Translations under genes and position numbers: made by a program
Assembly: GCF_001557325.1 (NCBI RefSeq)
Contig: NZ_LSJS01000169.1
Location: 1 to 25,382 of the forward strand
Origin: Erythrobacter donghaensis
GTDB lineage: Bacteria; Pseudomonadota; Alphaproteobacteria; Sphingomonadales; Sphingomonadaceae
Length of the DNA: 25,382 bases
Direction of reading: 5' to 3'
The notes under the pieces: model-generated
Told to the model about the DNA's origin: nothing
What the model saw: the letters and a program-made list of their open reading frames with translations, nothing else
Databases searched by the model: none
In this document: piece after piece, positions 10,313 through 23,528 of the stretch
How positions within the stretch are numbered: position 1 is the stretch's first letter
Layout of the letters: each line of letters starts with the position of its first letter

Positions 10313-12475
10313 GTGAAGCCGCCGCCAGAGGCCATAGCCGCGCTGCTGGACGGCACCCACGCCGATCCCTTCTCGCTGCTCGGGCCGCATGACGGGCCGG
10401 AAGGCACCTTCGCCCGTGCGATCCTGCACGGGGCCGAGGAGGCCGAGGCCTTCTCGCTCAAGAGGGGGCGTCTCGGCAGGATGACCCGGGTCGATGGCCC
10501 GCTGTTCGAAGGCAAGCTGCGGGGCAAGCCCAAGCCCGTCAGATATCGCTGCCGGGGGGCGGGCGCCGAATGGTGGGTGACCGACCCCTATTCCTTCGGC
10601 CCGGTGCTTGGGCCCATGGACGATTTCCTGATCGCCGAGGGCACGCATTTCCGCCTGTTCGACAAGCTGGGCGCGCACGTGATCCATCACGAGGGCGCGG
10701 ACGGTGTCCACTTCGCGGTCTGGGCGCCCAATGCACGCGGCGTCAATCTGGTGGGCGATTTCAACGGCTGGAACCCGGCCGCGCACATGATGCGCCGCCG
10801 CGTGGACATCGGCGTGTGGGAGATCTTCATCCCCGACATCGGCGAGGGCGCGGCCTACAAGTATCGCATCACCGGCCCGGATGGCACAGTGCAGCCCCTC
10901 AAGGCCGATCCCTTCGCCTTCGCCAGCGAGCTGCGCCCCAGGACCGCGAGCGTCGTTGCCCGCCCCGGCAAGCGCGAATGGGGCGACGAGGCCCACCGCG
11001 CGCACTGGGCCAGCGTCGATCCCCGGCGCGAGGCGATATCGATCTACGAGGTCCACCCCGGCTCATGGCAGCGTGACGACAATGGCTGGTTCCTGACCTG
11101 GGACGAAATGGCCGCGCGCCTGATCCCTTACGTTACCGAAATGGGCTTCACCCATATCGAGTTCCTGCCGGTGTCCGAGCATCCCTACGACCCGAGCTGG
11201 GGTTACCAGACCACCGGGCTCTATGCGCCCTCGGCCCGGTTCGGCGATGTCGAGGGGTTCGCGCGCTTCGTCGACGGAGCGCACCGCGCCGGGATCGGCG
11301 TGCTGATCGACTGGGTGCCCGCGCACTTCCCGGTCGACGAGCACGGCCTCGCCCGTTTCGACGGCACCGCGCTCTACGAGCACGAAGACCCGCGCCTCGG
11401 CTTCCACCCCGACTGGAACACCGCGATCTACAATTTTGGGCGCAAGGAAGTGCGCTCGTTCCTCGTCAACAACGCGCTGTTCTGGGCCGAGCAATATCAT
11501 GTCGACGGGCTGCGCGTCGATGCGGTCGCCTCGATGCTCAACCGCGATTACTCGCGCAAGGACGGCGAGTGGATCCCCAATGCCGAGGGCGGGCGCGAGA
11601 ACTGGGAGGCGGTGGAGTTCATGCGCGCCACCAACCGCGCGCTCTACGGCACCCACGGCGGGGTGATGACGATTGCCGAGGAATCGACCTCATGGCCCGG
11701 CGTCTCGCAGCCCGCCTTCGACGAAGGGCCGCGCACGGCCCTGGGCTTCGGGTTCAAGTGGAACATGGGCTTCATGCACGACACGCTGCAATACATGGCG
11801 CGTGACCCGATCCACCGGAAATATCACCACAACGAGATCACCTTCGGCCTCGTCTATGCCTTCTCGGAGAACTTCGTCCTGCCCTTGAGCCATGACGAGG
11901 TGGTGCACGGCAAGGGCACGATCCTCGGCAAGATGAGCGGCGACGACTGGCAGCAATTCGCAAACTTGCGCGCCTACTATGCGATGATGTGGGGTTACCC
12001 GGGCAAGAAGCTGCTCTTCATGGGCCAGGAATTCGCCCAGCGCCGGGAATGGAGCGAGGAGCGCGCCCTCGACTGGCACCTGATGGATGCCCGCGCGCAT
12101 CGCGGCGTTGCCGATCTCGTCCGCGACTTGAACCGCCTCTACCGCCAGACCCCCGCGCTCCATGCCCGCGATTGCGAAGGCGAGGGCTTCGAATGGCTGA
12201 TCGCCGACGACGCCGACAACTCGGTCTTCGCTTGGGCACGCAAGGCTCCGGGCGAGGCTCCGGTGGCGGTGATCGCCAACATGACGCCCGCCTTTCACGA
12301 GGCCTACCGCCTGCCCTTGCCGCATGACGGGGTGTGGGCCGAGGTGCTCAACAGCGACGCGCTCGAATATGGCGGCAGCGGCAAGGGCAACATGGGAAGC
12401 GTCACCGCAGCGGGCGGCGCGGCGCATGTCGTGCTGCCGCCGCTTGCCACGATAATGCTGCAATTCACGGGATAA
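10313..12475 (+). CDS. glgB: 1,4-alpha-glucan branching enzyme
   Basis: A 720-residue GH13 branching enzyme that creates alpha-1,6 branches in glycogen. The N-terminal domain ([13 protein letters not shown]) is followed by a CBM48 domain ([22 protein letters not shown]) and the catalytic barrel. The nucleophile is Asp403 ([11 protein letters not shown]), the acid/base Glu456 (IAEESTSW), and the third acid Asp528 ([10 protein letters not shown]). Length is usual for GlgB. The start is GTG 10313. The preceding in-frame codon is TAA, so no earlier start is possible, and the next internal ATG would lose the N-domain. The only Shine-Dalgarno-like sequence, GGAAAG at 10299-10304, lies inside the terminal arm of the inverted-repeat element, so folding of that element could hide it. 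Confidence 0.95.
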   Translation: MKPPPEAIAALLDGTHADPFSLLGPHDGPEGTFARAILHGAEEAEAFSLKRGRLGRMTRVDGPLFEGKLRGKPKPVRYRCRGAGAEWWVTDPYSFGPVLGPMDDFLIAEGTHFRLFDKLGAHVIHHEGADGVHFAVWAPNARGVNLVGDFNGWNPAAHMMRRRVDIGVWEIFIPDIGEGAAYKYRITGPDGTVQPLKADPFAFASELRPRTASVVARPGKREWGDEAHRAHWASVDPRREAISIYEVHPGSWQRDDNGWFLTWDEMAARLIPYVTEMGFTHIEFLPVSEHPYDPSWGYQTTGLYAPSARFGDVEGFARFVDGAHRAGIGVLIDWVPAHFPVDEHGLARFDGTALYEHEDPRLGFHPDWNTAIYNFGRKEVRSFLVNNALFWAEQYHVDGLRVDAVASMLNRDYSRKDGEWIPNAEGGRENWEAVEFMRATNRALYGTHGGVMTIAEESTSWPGVSQPAFDEGPRTALGFGFKWNMGFMHDTLQYMARDPIHRKYHHNEITFGLVYAFSENFVLPLSHDEVVHGKGTILGKMSGDDWQQFANLRAYYAMMWGYPGKKLLFMGQEFAQRREWSEERALDWHLMDARAHRGVADLVRDLNRLYRQTPALHARDCEGEGFEWLIADDADNSVFAWARKAPGEAPVAVIANMTPAFHEAYRLPLPHDGVWAEVLNSDALEYGGSGKGNMGSVTAAGGAAHVVLPPLATIMLQFTG

Positions 12476-12506
12476 GAACACAACACCACTCTGGGGAGAG
12501 AATGGG

Positions 12507-13768
12507 ATGCATGAAAGAACATCGGGACGCCCCCTGGCGCGTGAGGCGATGGCCTATGTGCTCGCCGGCGGGCGCGGCAGCCGGCTGATGGAGCTGACCG
12601 ACCGGCGCGCGAAACCCGCGGTCTATTTCGGCGGCAAGACCCGGATCATCGACTTCGCGCTGTCGAACGCGATCAATTCCGGCATCCGCCGCATCGGGGT
12701 GGCGACGCAGTACAAGGCGCATTCGCTGATCCGTCACATGCAGCGCGCCTGGAACTTCATGCGCCCCGAACGCAACGAGAGCTTCGACATCCTGCCCGCC
12801 AGCCAGCGCGTCTCGGAAAACCAGTGGTACGAAGGCACGGCCGACGCGGTGTTCCAGAACATGGACATCATCGCGTCCCACGCGCCCAAGTACATGGTGA
12901 TCCTTGCGGGCGACCACATCTACAAGATGGACTACGAATTGATGCTCCAGCAGCACGTCAATTCGGGCGCGGACGTCACCGTCGGCTGCCTTGTCGTGCC
13001 GCGCATGGAGGCGACCGGCTTCGGCGTCATGCAGGTCGATGCCGCCGACACCATCACCGCCTTCGTCGAAAAGCCCGCCGATCCGCCGGGCATTCCGGGC
13101 AACGAGGGCATGGCGCTCGCCTCGATGGGGATCTACGTCTTCAACACCGATTTCCTGTTCGAACAGCTGCGCCGCGATGCGGACGACCCGAATTCGAAGC
13201 GCGATTTCGGCGGGGACATCATCCCCTATATCGTCAAGCACGGCAAAGCGGTCGCGCACCGCTTCACCAGCAGCTGCATCCGGGCGGCTGAAGAAATCGA
13301 GGAATACTGGCGCGATGTCGGCACATTGGACGCCTATTTCGAGGCCAATCTCGACCTTACCGACACCGTGCCCAAGCTCAATCTCTATGACCGCGACTGG
13401 CCGATCTGGACCGACGCGGTGGTCGCCGCGCCCGCCAAGTTCGTCCATGACGAGGACGGGCGGCGCGGCTTTGCCGTCTCCTCGTTGGTGTCGGGGGATT
13501 GCATCATCTCCGGCTCCGAGGTGCGCCGCAGCCTGCTGTTCACCGGGGTGAAGATCGGCAGCTATTCCAACGTGCGCGAGGCGGTGATCCTGCCCTATTG
13601 CAACATCGGGCGGGGGGCGCGGCTCAATCGGGTGATCATCGATAGCGGGGTGCGCATCCCCGAGGGGCTGGTGATCGGCGAGGATCCCGAGCTCGACGCG
13701 CGCCGCTTCCGGATCTCGGACAAGGGGGTGGTGCTGGTCACCCGCGACATGATGGCGCGCCTCACGGG

Positions 13769-13772
<4 letters not shown>
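12507..13772 (+). CDS. glgC: glucose-1-phosphate adenylyltransferase (ADP-glucose pyrophosphorylase)
   Basis: A 421-residue enzyme that makes ADP-glucose from ATP and glucose-1-phosphate, the committed and usually allosteric step of glycogen synthesis. It has the nucleotide-binding loop [19 protein letters not shown] (from residue 21), the [12 protein letters not shown] segment, catalytic Asp136 in [10 protein letters not shown], and the sugar-phosphate motif FVEKP. A C-terminal left-handed beta-helix region follows. The start is supported by GGGGAGAG 6 bases upstream. It lies 31 bp after glgB, and its last 4 bases (ATGA) overlap glgA, indicating translational coupling. Confidence 0.97.
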
Positions 13773-18659
<4,887 letters not shown>

Positions 18660-18667
18660 AGGCGCGC

Positions 18668-18692
18668 GCGGATCACGAGCCTGTCGATCCGC
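18668..18692 (+). terminator. weak hairpin after glgX
   Basis: GCGGATC (18668-18674) pairs with GATCCGC (18686-18692) around an 11-nt loop, 9 bp after the glgX stop. There is no T run, so an intrinsic terminator is only weakly supported. It is the only candidate end signal of the glycogen operon that I see. Confidence 0.25.
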
Positions 18693-18697
18693 ACGGA

Positions 18698-18724
18698 AAT
18701 AAAGATTGACAATCATTCGCAATA
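18698..18724 (+). promoter_or_regulatory. metalloregulator-type operator/promoter of the TonB receptor
   Basis: An AT-rich island in GC-rich DNA, 45-71 bp before the receptor start. It contains TTGACA (18706-18711), a consensus -35 box; the -10 near 18729-18735 is poor. On the minus strand it holds AATGATTGTCA, close to the core of a Fur box. Its right end, CGCAATA (18718-18724), matches the half-site CGTAATA of the two downstream palindromes in 6 of 7 positions, but the left end matches poorly. Fur, NikR or both could bind here. Confidence 0.5.
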
Positions 18725-18768
18725 GCAAGAAATGTGGGCCTCCCTTTCCGACCTGATCCGGAGCCCCC

Positions 18769-20967
18769 ATGTCCCTGCGCCTGCCCACCGCCCCGTCGCT
18801 CGCCGCGCTTCTGCTTGCCACCACCGCCGCCCCCGCGTGGGCAAATGGCGAGGCTCCCGAGAGCGGCTCCGAAGCGGGTGGTCCCGGCCCGGCAACCTCG
18901 ATCATCGTCACCGCCGAGCGCGACGGCGACCGCCTGCCCGACCAGTCGGGCACGCTGATCTTCGCGGGCAAGCTCGGCGATATCGCGGTGCTGGACGACA
19001 TCCCCCCGGTGCCCACCCGCAACCTGCGCGTCGCGCTCGCCGACATCCCCGGGCTGCTGGTCTCGGAAGTCTCGAACGGGTCATGGGCCTCGCTCTCCTA
19101 TCGCGGCCTCGGCGAGCCGCACGAGAGCTGGAACATCCTGACGCTTCAGGACGCGGTGCCGGCCGTGCCCGACATGTATTCCTATCCCGCGGGCTACTTC
19201 ACCCCGCCCTTGGAAGCGGTCGAGCGGATCGAGTTCATCCGCGGCGCATCGGGCCTGCTCTACGGCCCGCAGCCGGGCGGGGCGATCAACTATGTGCTCA
19301 GGGGCCCGCGCCGCGAGGCGGGTGTCGGCGCCGAGGCGCGGCTCACCGCAGGCAGCTGGGACGCGCGGCAGGGCTATGCCAGCCTCGCCGCTTCGAACGG
19401 CACGCTCGCCGCGGACGGCTTCATCCATTACGCCGAAGGCGACGGCCCGCGCCGCGTCAATTCCGACCACGAGCAGACCACCGCGCGCCTGCGCGGCCAT
19501 TACCTCGGGGAGGATGTCACCGCGACGCTGAGCCTCGACTATTACACCGGCCGCTTCGGAGAGCCCGGCGGCCTGACCCGCGCGCGGCTCGAGGCCGACC
19601 GCCGCGACGGCTCGCTCACCCGCGACCGCGTCCGGATCGAGCGTTTCGCGCCGAGCCTTGCGGTCGAATGGCAGGCCGATGACGCCACCCTCGTCACCGC
19701 GCGCGCCTTCTACAGCCGCTTCGAGCGCGAGAGCTGGCGCCAGGCAGGCGGCAGCTTCGGCCAGGTGACGCCCGATGCCAATGTGCTGATCCGCCAGCTC
19801 CAGGTGTTCGACACCGCCGGCATCGACCTGCGCGCTCGCCGCGACTTCGGCGGCAATGGCCAGCACAGCGTCACCATCGGCGTGCTCGGCCACACCTCCG
19901 ACGCGCCGGTCTTCGTCGACAAGGGTGCGACCAACGCCGACTTCGTCGGCACCGCAGGCGCGCTCGCGCGGGCGCAGCGCAGCGGCGACACGGCGGCGGT
20001 GTTCGGCGAGGTCAAGCTCGGCTTCGGCGACGTGCAGATCGTCCCCGGCTTCCGGCTCGAACGCCTGCGCCAGCGGGTGGTCGAGACACTCGACCTCGGC
20101 GTGGGCAGCGCCACCGGCGGCGGGCCGGGGGCGGCCAACGGCACGCTCGGCAACCGCGAGGAAGTGAGCACTGTCCCGCTCTACGGCATCGGGGTGACGT
20201 GGGACGCCGCGCCCACCTTGCGCTTCGTCGCCAATGCCAGCCGCGCCTTCAAGCCACTGCTCTACAATGACGGCGTGACCTTCCAGGCCGGGATCGACGC
20301 GGCCGGCACCTTCGAGGCCTCCTACGCCTTCACCATCGAGGGCGGGGTGCAGGCCGAGCCGATCCCGGCGGTGCGGATCGATGCGGGGCTGTTCCGCGTG
20401 GAGTTCGAGGACCAGGTCGGCTTCCTCGCCGGGCCGCTGCCCGCTTCGCCGCCCTTCGGCGCGGTCGGCACGGGCGGCGCGCGGCGGCAGAATGTCGGCA
20501 ATATGCGCAACCAGGGGATCGATCTGGCGGTGCGGCTCGATCTCGTCGGGCCCGAGGGGCTGGCGAAGAGCGACAACACCCTGCGCCTCTCGACCAATCT
20601 GCAACTGCTCGATGCCGAGTTCACCGATGGCGTCGCGGCGGGCTTCACCCCGCAATATGCGCCGGGGCACCTGCTGCGTTCGGTGCTGGCGTGGATCGGC
20701 AAGGATGGCGCGCGCGCGGCGCTGACCTTCACCTCGGTCGGCAATCAGGAGGGCGCGGACAACAATGTCGCGGACTTCTTCCTGCCCGGCTACGAGGTGC
20801 TCGATGCCTCGGTCGAATGGCCCGTCGCGGGCGGTTTCACGATCGGGGCGGGGGTCAACAACCTGCTCGACGAGACTTACGCGAGCCGGGTCCGTCCCGG
20901 CGGCGGCGGCGGGTTCGATCCCGGCGCGCCGCGCAATTTCTATGTCTCGATCGGGTGGAAGGGCTGA
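18769..20967 (+). CDS. FecA-like TonB-dependent outer-membrane receptor
   Basis: A 732-residue outer-membrane receptor for energised uptake of a metal complex. The signal peptide ends near AWA-N (residues 24-26). A TonB-box-like SIIVTAE sits at 44-50, too close to the N-terminus for a signalling (STN) domain, so it is not a transducer type. The plug has FecA-style segments: SYRGLGEPHESWNILTLQD, DMYSYPAGYFTPPLEAVERI and GLLYGPQPGGAINYVLRG. The barrel follows and ends NFYVSIGWKG. The start is supported by CGGAG 5 bases upstream. FecA is named for ferric citrate, but in Helicobacter FecA3 is nickel-regulated by NikR, and a NikR-like gene lies downstream here. A metal chelate is likely; which metal is open. 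Confidence 0.92.
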   Translation: MSLRLPTAPSLAALLLATTAAPAWANGEAPESGSEAGGPGPATSIIVTAERDGDRLPDQSGTLIFAGKLGDIAVLDDIPPVPTRNLRVALADIPGLLVSEVSNGSWASLSYRGLGEPHESWNILTLQDAVPAVPDMYSYPAGYFTPPLEAVERIEFIRGASGLLYGPQPGGAINYVLRGPRREAGVGAEARLTAGSWDARQGYASLAASNGTLAADGFIHYAEGDGPRRVNSDHEQTTARLRGHYLGEDVTATLSLDYYTGRFGEPGGLTRARLEADRRDGSLTRDRVRIERFAPSLAVEWQADDATLVTARAFYSRFERESWRQAGGSFGQVTPDANVLIRQLQVFDTAGIDLRARRDFGGNGQHSVTIGVLGHTSDAPVFVDKGATNADFVGTAGALARAQRSGDTAAVFGEVKLGFGDVQIVPGFRLERLRQRVVETLDLGVGSATGGGPGAANGTLGNREEVSTVPLYGIGVTWDAAPTLRFVANASRAFKPLLYNDGVTFQAGIDAAGTFEASYAFTIEGGVQAEPIPAVRIDAGLFRVEFEDQVGFLAGPLPASPPFGAVGTGGARRQNVGNMRNQGIDLAVRLDLVGPEGLAKSDNTLRLSTNLQLLDAEFTDGVAAGFTPQYAPGHLLRSVLAWIGKDGARAALTFTSVGNQEGADNNVADFFLPGYEVLDASVEWPVAGGFTIGAGVNNLLDETYASRVRPGGGGGFDPGAPRNFYVSIGWKG

Positions 20968-20983
20968 GCGCCTCCCCCTCCGA

Positions 20984-21097
20984 TCAGGCCATCAGCGTCG
21001 GGCTCGCGGGGATGATCGCATAGGCGAAGAAGGCGGCCGAGAGCACCACCGAGAAGGCGGCGGCGAAGAGGCGATGGCTGGTTTCGTTGGCGTACAT
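20984..21097 (-). CDS. 37-residue single-span membrane peptide
   Basis: A small gene starting at ATG 21097 with AAGGAG about 6 bases upstream. The product begins MYANETSHRLFAAAF, has one hydrophobic segment (about residues 10-31) and ends PASPTLMA. It looks like a small inner-membrane protein with a short cytoplasmic N-terminus. A near-consensus sigma-54 promoter lies about 50-80 bp upstream, and the spacing to the ribosome-binding site fits a short leader. It lies tail-to-tail with the TonB receptor (16 bp between stop codons). No function is known to me. The strong ribosome-binding site plus promoter make it a credible gene despite its size. Confidence 0.7.
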   Translation of the reverse strand: MYANETSHRLFAAAFSVVLSAAFFAYAIIPASPTLMA

Positions 21098-21160
21098 GGC
21101 GGGTCTCCTTGACGTGTCTTGCGGTGTGTCCCGGGCCTGTCCCGGGGATGCCGCAGACTT

Positions 21161-21176
21161 TGCAGGAGCCGTGCCA
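21161..21176 (-). promoter_or_regulatory. sigma-54 promoter of the small membrane peptide
   Basis: Read on the minus strand, TGGCACGGCTCCTGCA matches the sigma-54 consensus TGGCACR-N4-TTGCW at all specified positions but one, with correct GG-to-GC spacing. The predicted transcription start is near 21150, giving a leader of about 53 nt before ATG 21097. Sigma-54 promoters need an activator bound upstream; a dyad at 21249-21269 is at a suitable distance. Confidence 0.65.
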
Positions 21177-21248
21177 AACGCGAAAAACGCCGGATTTGCG
21201 CGATTTTGCTCGCTACAGGCTGCACGAGCGCCGGCCCGCCGGGCAAAA

Positions 21249-21269
21249 CCTTGGGAAAAATCGCCAAGG
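21249..21269. promoter_or_regulatory. CCTTGG-N9-CCAAGG dyad: activator site or terminator
   Basis: A perfect 6-bp dyad with a 9-bp spacer, about 100-120 bp upstream of the predicted sigma-54 start and just past the stop of the propeller gene. Read on the minus strand it is followed by TTTT (21248-21245), so it may be a weak intrinsic terminator of the propeller gene. Its position also suits an upstream activating site for an enhancer-binding protein. Confidence 0.35.
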
Positions 21270-21289
21270 GTTGGCAAAGGCGAGCGGCT

Positions 21290-22258
21290 TCACTTGGCGG
21301 CGGGCGGGCTCCACCATGACAGCGTCTGATTGTCATGTGCCGAGGTCCACACGCCTTTGGGTGTCCAGCGCAGCGCGCCGCTGCCCACACTCGGCCCCAT
21401 GCGCGCGCGGATCTTGAGGCTCTGGGCGTCGATCACCACCATCGTCTGGTCCTCGGTGGTGCGCAGCCACACCGCGCCGTCGCCGGTATCGATATCGCCC
21501 CACTTGAGCTTGGGCCCGATCTTCGTGCGCCCCTGCACGGTGAGCGCCGCCGGATCGACCTTGGCGACCGTGCCGTCGCCCTGTTCCTGCACCCACACCG
21601 CGCCCTCTCCGGCCGCGAGGAAGCCGGGGGTGTCGCCCATCGAGACCTTGCCGGTGACCGCGTTGGTGGCGGGGTCGATCCGCTCCAATGACCTGCCCTC
21701 GCTCGACACCGCCCACACCGCATCGAAGCCGAAGGCGAGATACCACGTCTCGGGCGTTACCGGGATCGTCGCGATCACCGTGTTGGTCGCCGGATCGATC
21801 CGCGCGACTTTGCCCGCCGGGTCGCTCGGCACCCATACCGATCCCGCGCCGGAGACCACGTTGGTCTCGCCCTTGGGATTGCCGAGGCCGGTCGCGATTT
21901 TGGCCTCGATCTGAGCCGTCGCAAGGTTGATCCGGTATACATCGCCGTCCTTGCAATTGGCGACCCACAACGACCCTGCCGCAGTGGTCATCGCGCCGCA
22001 GGGGCGCGGGACGGGGGTGCTCGCAGCGAGGCCCGCGGGCGTCCACTTCTCGACCCGCCCGTCATTGGTGACCCACACCGCATCGCCGTCGATCGCCATG
22101 AAATCGGCAAAGCCGGGCACCTTCATCGCGTTCTCGGCGAGATCGGGCGCGGGGCCGACCGCATCGTTCGGCGGCGGGCCGTCCTCGGCGCAGGCCGAGG
22201 TCGCGAGTGCAGCGGCGGCGGCAAGCGTGGCAAGCGGGCGGGCAGCGTTCTTGGTCAT
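21290..22258 (-). CDS. seven-bladed beta-propeller envelope protein (YncE/Vgb-like)
   Basis: A 322-residue exported protein. The N-terminus is hydrophobic and ends ATSAC (Cys23), a possible but non-standard lipobox, so it is either a lipoprotein or a cleaved periplasmic protein. The rest is built from about seven repeats of the form VWV-x-x-x-G-x-V-x-x-IDPATN (for example KVARIDPATNTVIATIPV and SLERIDPATNAVTGKVSM), typical of YncE/virginiamycin-lyase-like propellers. The start is supported by GGAGG 9 bases upstream. It diverges from the ABC importer genes, with a shared palindromic operator between them. In E. coli the propeller YncE is likewise encoded beside a TonB receptor (YncD), which suggests, but does not show, a role linked to receptor-mediated uptake. 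Confidence 0.8.
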   Translation of the reverse strand: MTKNAARPLATLAAAAALATSACAEDGPPPNDAVGPAPDLAENAMKVPGFADFMAIDGDAVWVTNDGRVEKWTPAGLAASTPVPRPCGAMTTAAGSLWVANCKDGDVYRINLATAQIEAKIATGLGNPKGETNVVSGAGSVWVPSDPAGKVARIDPATNTVIATIPVTPETWYLAFGFDAVWAVSSEGRSLERIDPATNAVTGKVSMGDTPGFLAAGEGAVWVQEQGDGTVAKVDPAALTVQGRTKIGPKLKWGDIDTGDGAVWLRTTEDQTMVVIDAQSLKIRARMGPSVGSGALRWTPKGVWTSAHDNQTLSWWSPPAAK

Positions 22259-22279
22259 GGTTCTTTGCCTCCATGCGGC

Positions 22280-22345
22280 GGCAGGCGGGGAGAGGAAGCG
22301 CCCCGCAAGGGCGCAGCGCCTGCCACGGTGGAACCAATCTCTCCC
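22280..22345 (-). promoter_or_regulatory. structured leader of the propeller gene, possible pseudoknot
   Basis: Between the propeller start and the shared operator, GGCAGGCG (22280-22287) pairs with CGCCTGCC (22317-22324) and encloses a 6-bp hairpin (22298-22303 with 22309-22314, 5-nt loop). The 10-nt internal loop contains GGGAGAG (22288-22294), complementary to CTCTCCC (22339-22345) outside the stem, so a pseudoknot or alternative fold is possible. It matches no riboswitch class I recognise. The minus-strand transcript would need to start above 22345 for the outer partner to be included. Confidence 0.3.
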
Positions 22346-22346
22346 A

Positions 22347-22372
22347 TATTACGTTTGCAATCAATCGTAATA
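22347..22372. promoter_or_regulatory. 26-bp palindrome between divergent propeller and ABC genes (candidate NikR box A)
   Basis: TATTACG (22347-22353) and CGTAATA (22366-22372) form a perfect 7-bp dyad with a 12-bp spacer, in an AT-rich spot 64 bp before the binding-protein start and 89 bp from the propeller start. A near-identical palindrome of the same total length precedes the NikR-like gene. The form resembles the Helicobacter NikR box (TATWATT-N11-AATWATA). A divergent minus-strand -10-like TAATAT overlaps it. Confidence 0.6.
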
Positions 22373-22435
22373 AATCATGGTGGACAAACGCAGCCAAGGC
22401 GCGGATGTTCGCGGGCGCAACATAGGGGACGAATC

Positions 22436-23524
22436 ATGCTCCACCACCTCTCCCGGGCAGCCCGCTTCCTCCTCCTCGGCCTCGCCGCGCTGCTGGTGAC
22501 AGCATGCTCCGGCGGGGAGGAAGAGGCAGCCGCGCCCAAGACCGAGTTCAACATCGGCTGGTCGATATACGCCGGGTGGATGCCCTGGCCCTATGCCGAA
22601 CAGGCCGGGATCGTGAAGAAGTGGGGCGACAAGTACGGGATCACGATCAGGTTCGTGCAGGTGAACGATTATATCGAGAGCGTGAACCAGTACACCGCGG
22701 GCAAATTGGACGGGGTGACGGTCGCCAACATGGACGCGCTGACCATCCCCGCCGCAGGCGGCAAGGACACCAGCGCGATCATCCTCGGCGACTATTCCAA
22801 CGGCAATGACGCGGTGCTGCTGAAGGGCGCGGAAACGCTCGCGGGGATCAAGGGGCGGCAGGTCTACCTCGCCGAGCTGTCGGTCTCGCACTACCTCCTC
22901 GCCCGCGCGCTCGAGAAGAGCGGCCTCAAGCTCGCCGACGTGAAAACGGTCAACACCTCGGACGCCGACATCGCCGCCGCCTTCGCCGCGCCGGAGGTCA
23001 CCGCAGCCGTGGCGTGGAACCCGCAGGTCACCACCATGAAGGGCGTGGCGGGCACCAAGGCGGTGTTCACCTCGGCCGATATCCCGGGCGAGATCCTCGA
23101 CCTTCTGGTGGTCGATACCGCCACGCTCAAGGCCAATCCCAACCTCGGCAAGGCGCTGGCGGGCATCTGGTACGAAACCATGGCGCTGATGGCCCGGAAG
23201 GACGCCGAAGGTGCCGCCGCGCGCGCCGCGATGGCGAAGCTCGCGGGCACCACACCCGAAGCCTTCGAGGGCCAGCTGGCGACCACCTTCCTCTACACCG
23301 ATCCCAGGGCAGCGGCGGCGGCCATGTTATCGGACGACCTGGTCACCACCATGAACCGGGTGCGCGATTTCTCCTTCGCCCAAGGTCTGTTCGGGCAAGG
23401 TGCGCGATCGGCTGACGCGGTGGGGATGAGCTTCCCAGGGAGCAAGGCGCTGGGCGATGTCAACGCGATAACCCTGCGTTTCGACAACACCTACATGGTG
23501 ATGGCCGCGGACGGGAAGCTGTAA
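22436..23524 (+). CDS. ABC importer substrate-binding lipoprotein (NitT/TauT type, urea-carboxylase-region-like)
   Basis: A 362-residue periplasmic binding protein anchored by a lipobox, VTAC (Cys24). The early segments NIGWSIYAGWMPWPYAEQAG, DYIESVNQYTAGKLDG, NMDALTIPAAGGKDTS and GDYSNGNDAVLLKG strongly resemble the family annotated as urea ABC transporter binding protein next to urea carboxylase, within the NitT/TauT group. No urea or guanidine enzyme is visible here. The start at ATG 22436 is supported by AGGGGA 6 bases upstream and by the signal peptide. It is followed 4 bp later by the permease. Given the upstream palindrome and the downstream NikR-like gene, the cargo may be a nickel complex or a solute used by a nickel enzyme. 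The role as importer is firm; the substrate is inferred. Confidence 0.88.
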   Translation: MLHHLSRAARFLLLGLAALLVTACSGGEEEAAAPKTEFNIGWSIYAGWMPWPYAEQAGIVKKWGDKYGITIRFVQVNDYIESVNQYTAGKLDGVTVANMDALTIPAAGGKDTSAIILGDYSNGNDAVLLKGAETLAGIKGRQVYLAELSVSHYLLARALEKSGLKLADVKTVNTSDADIAAAFAAPEVTAAVAWNPQVTTMKGVAGTKAVFTSADIPGEILDLLVVDTATLKANPNLGKALAGIWYETMALMARKDAEGAAARAAMAKLAGTTPEAFEGQLATTFLYTDPRAAAAAMLSDDLVTTMNRVRDFSFAQGLFGQGARSADAVGMSFPGSKALGDVNAITLRFDNTYMVMAADGKL

Positions 23525-23528
23525 GCCG

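Noticed and set aside
21087..21417. Overlapping plus-strand frames around 21.1-21.4 kb
   Set aside because: They overlap the sigma-54 promoter region and the propeller gene end, lack ribosome-binding sites and show no domain.
22373..22435. Guanidine (ykkC-type) riboswitch before the binding-protein gene
   Set aside because: Considered because of the urea/guanidine-type binding protein, but the short leader after the palindrome shows no such conserved elements by eye.
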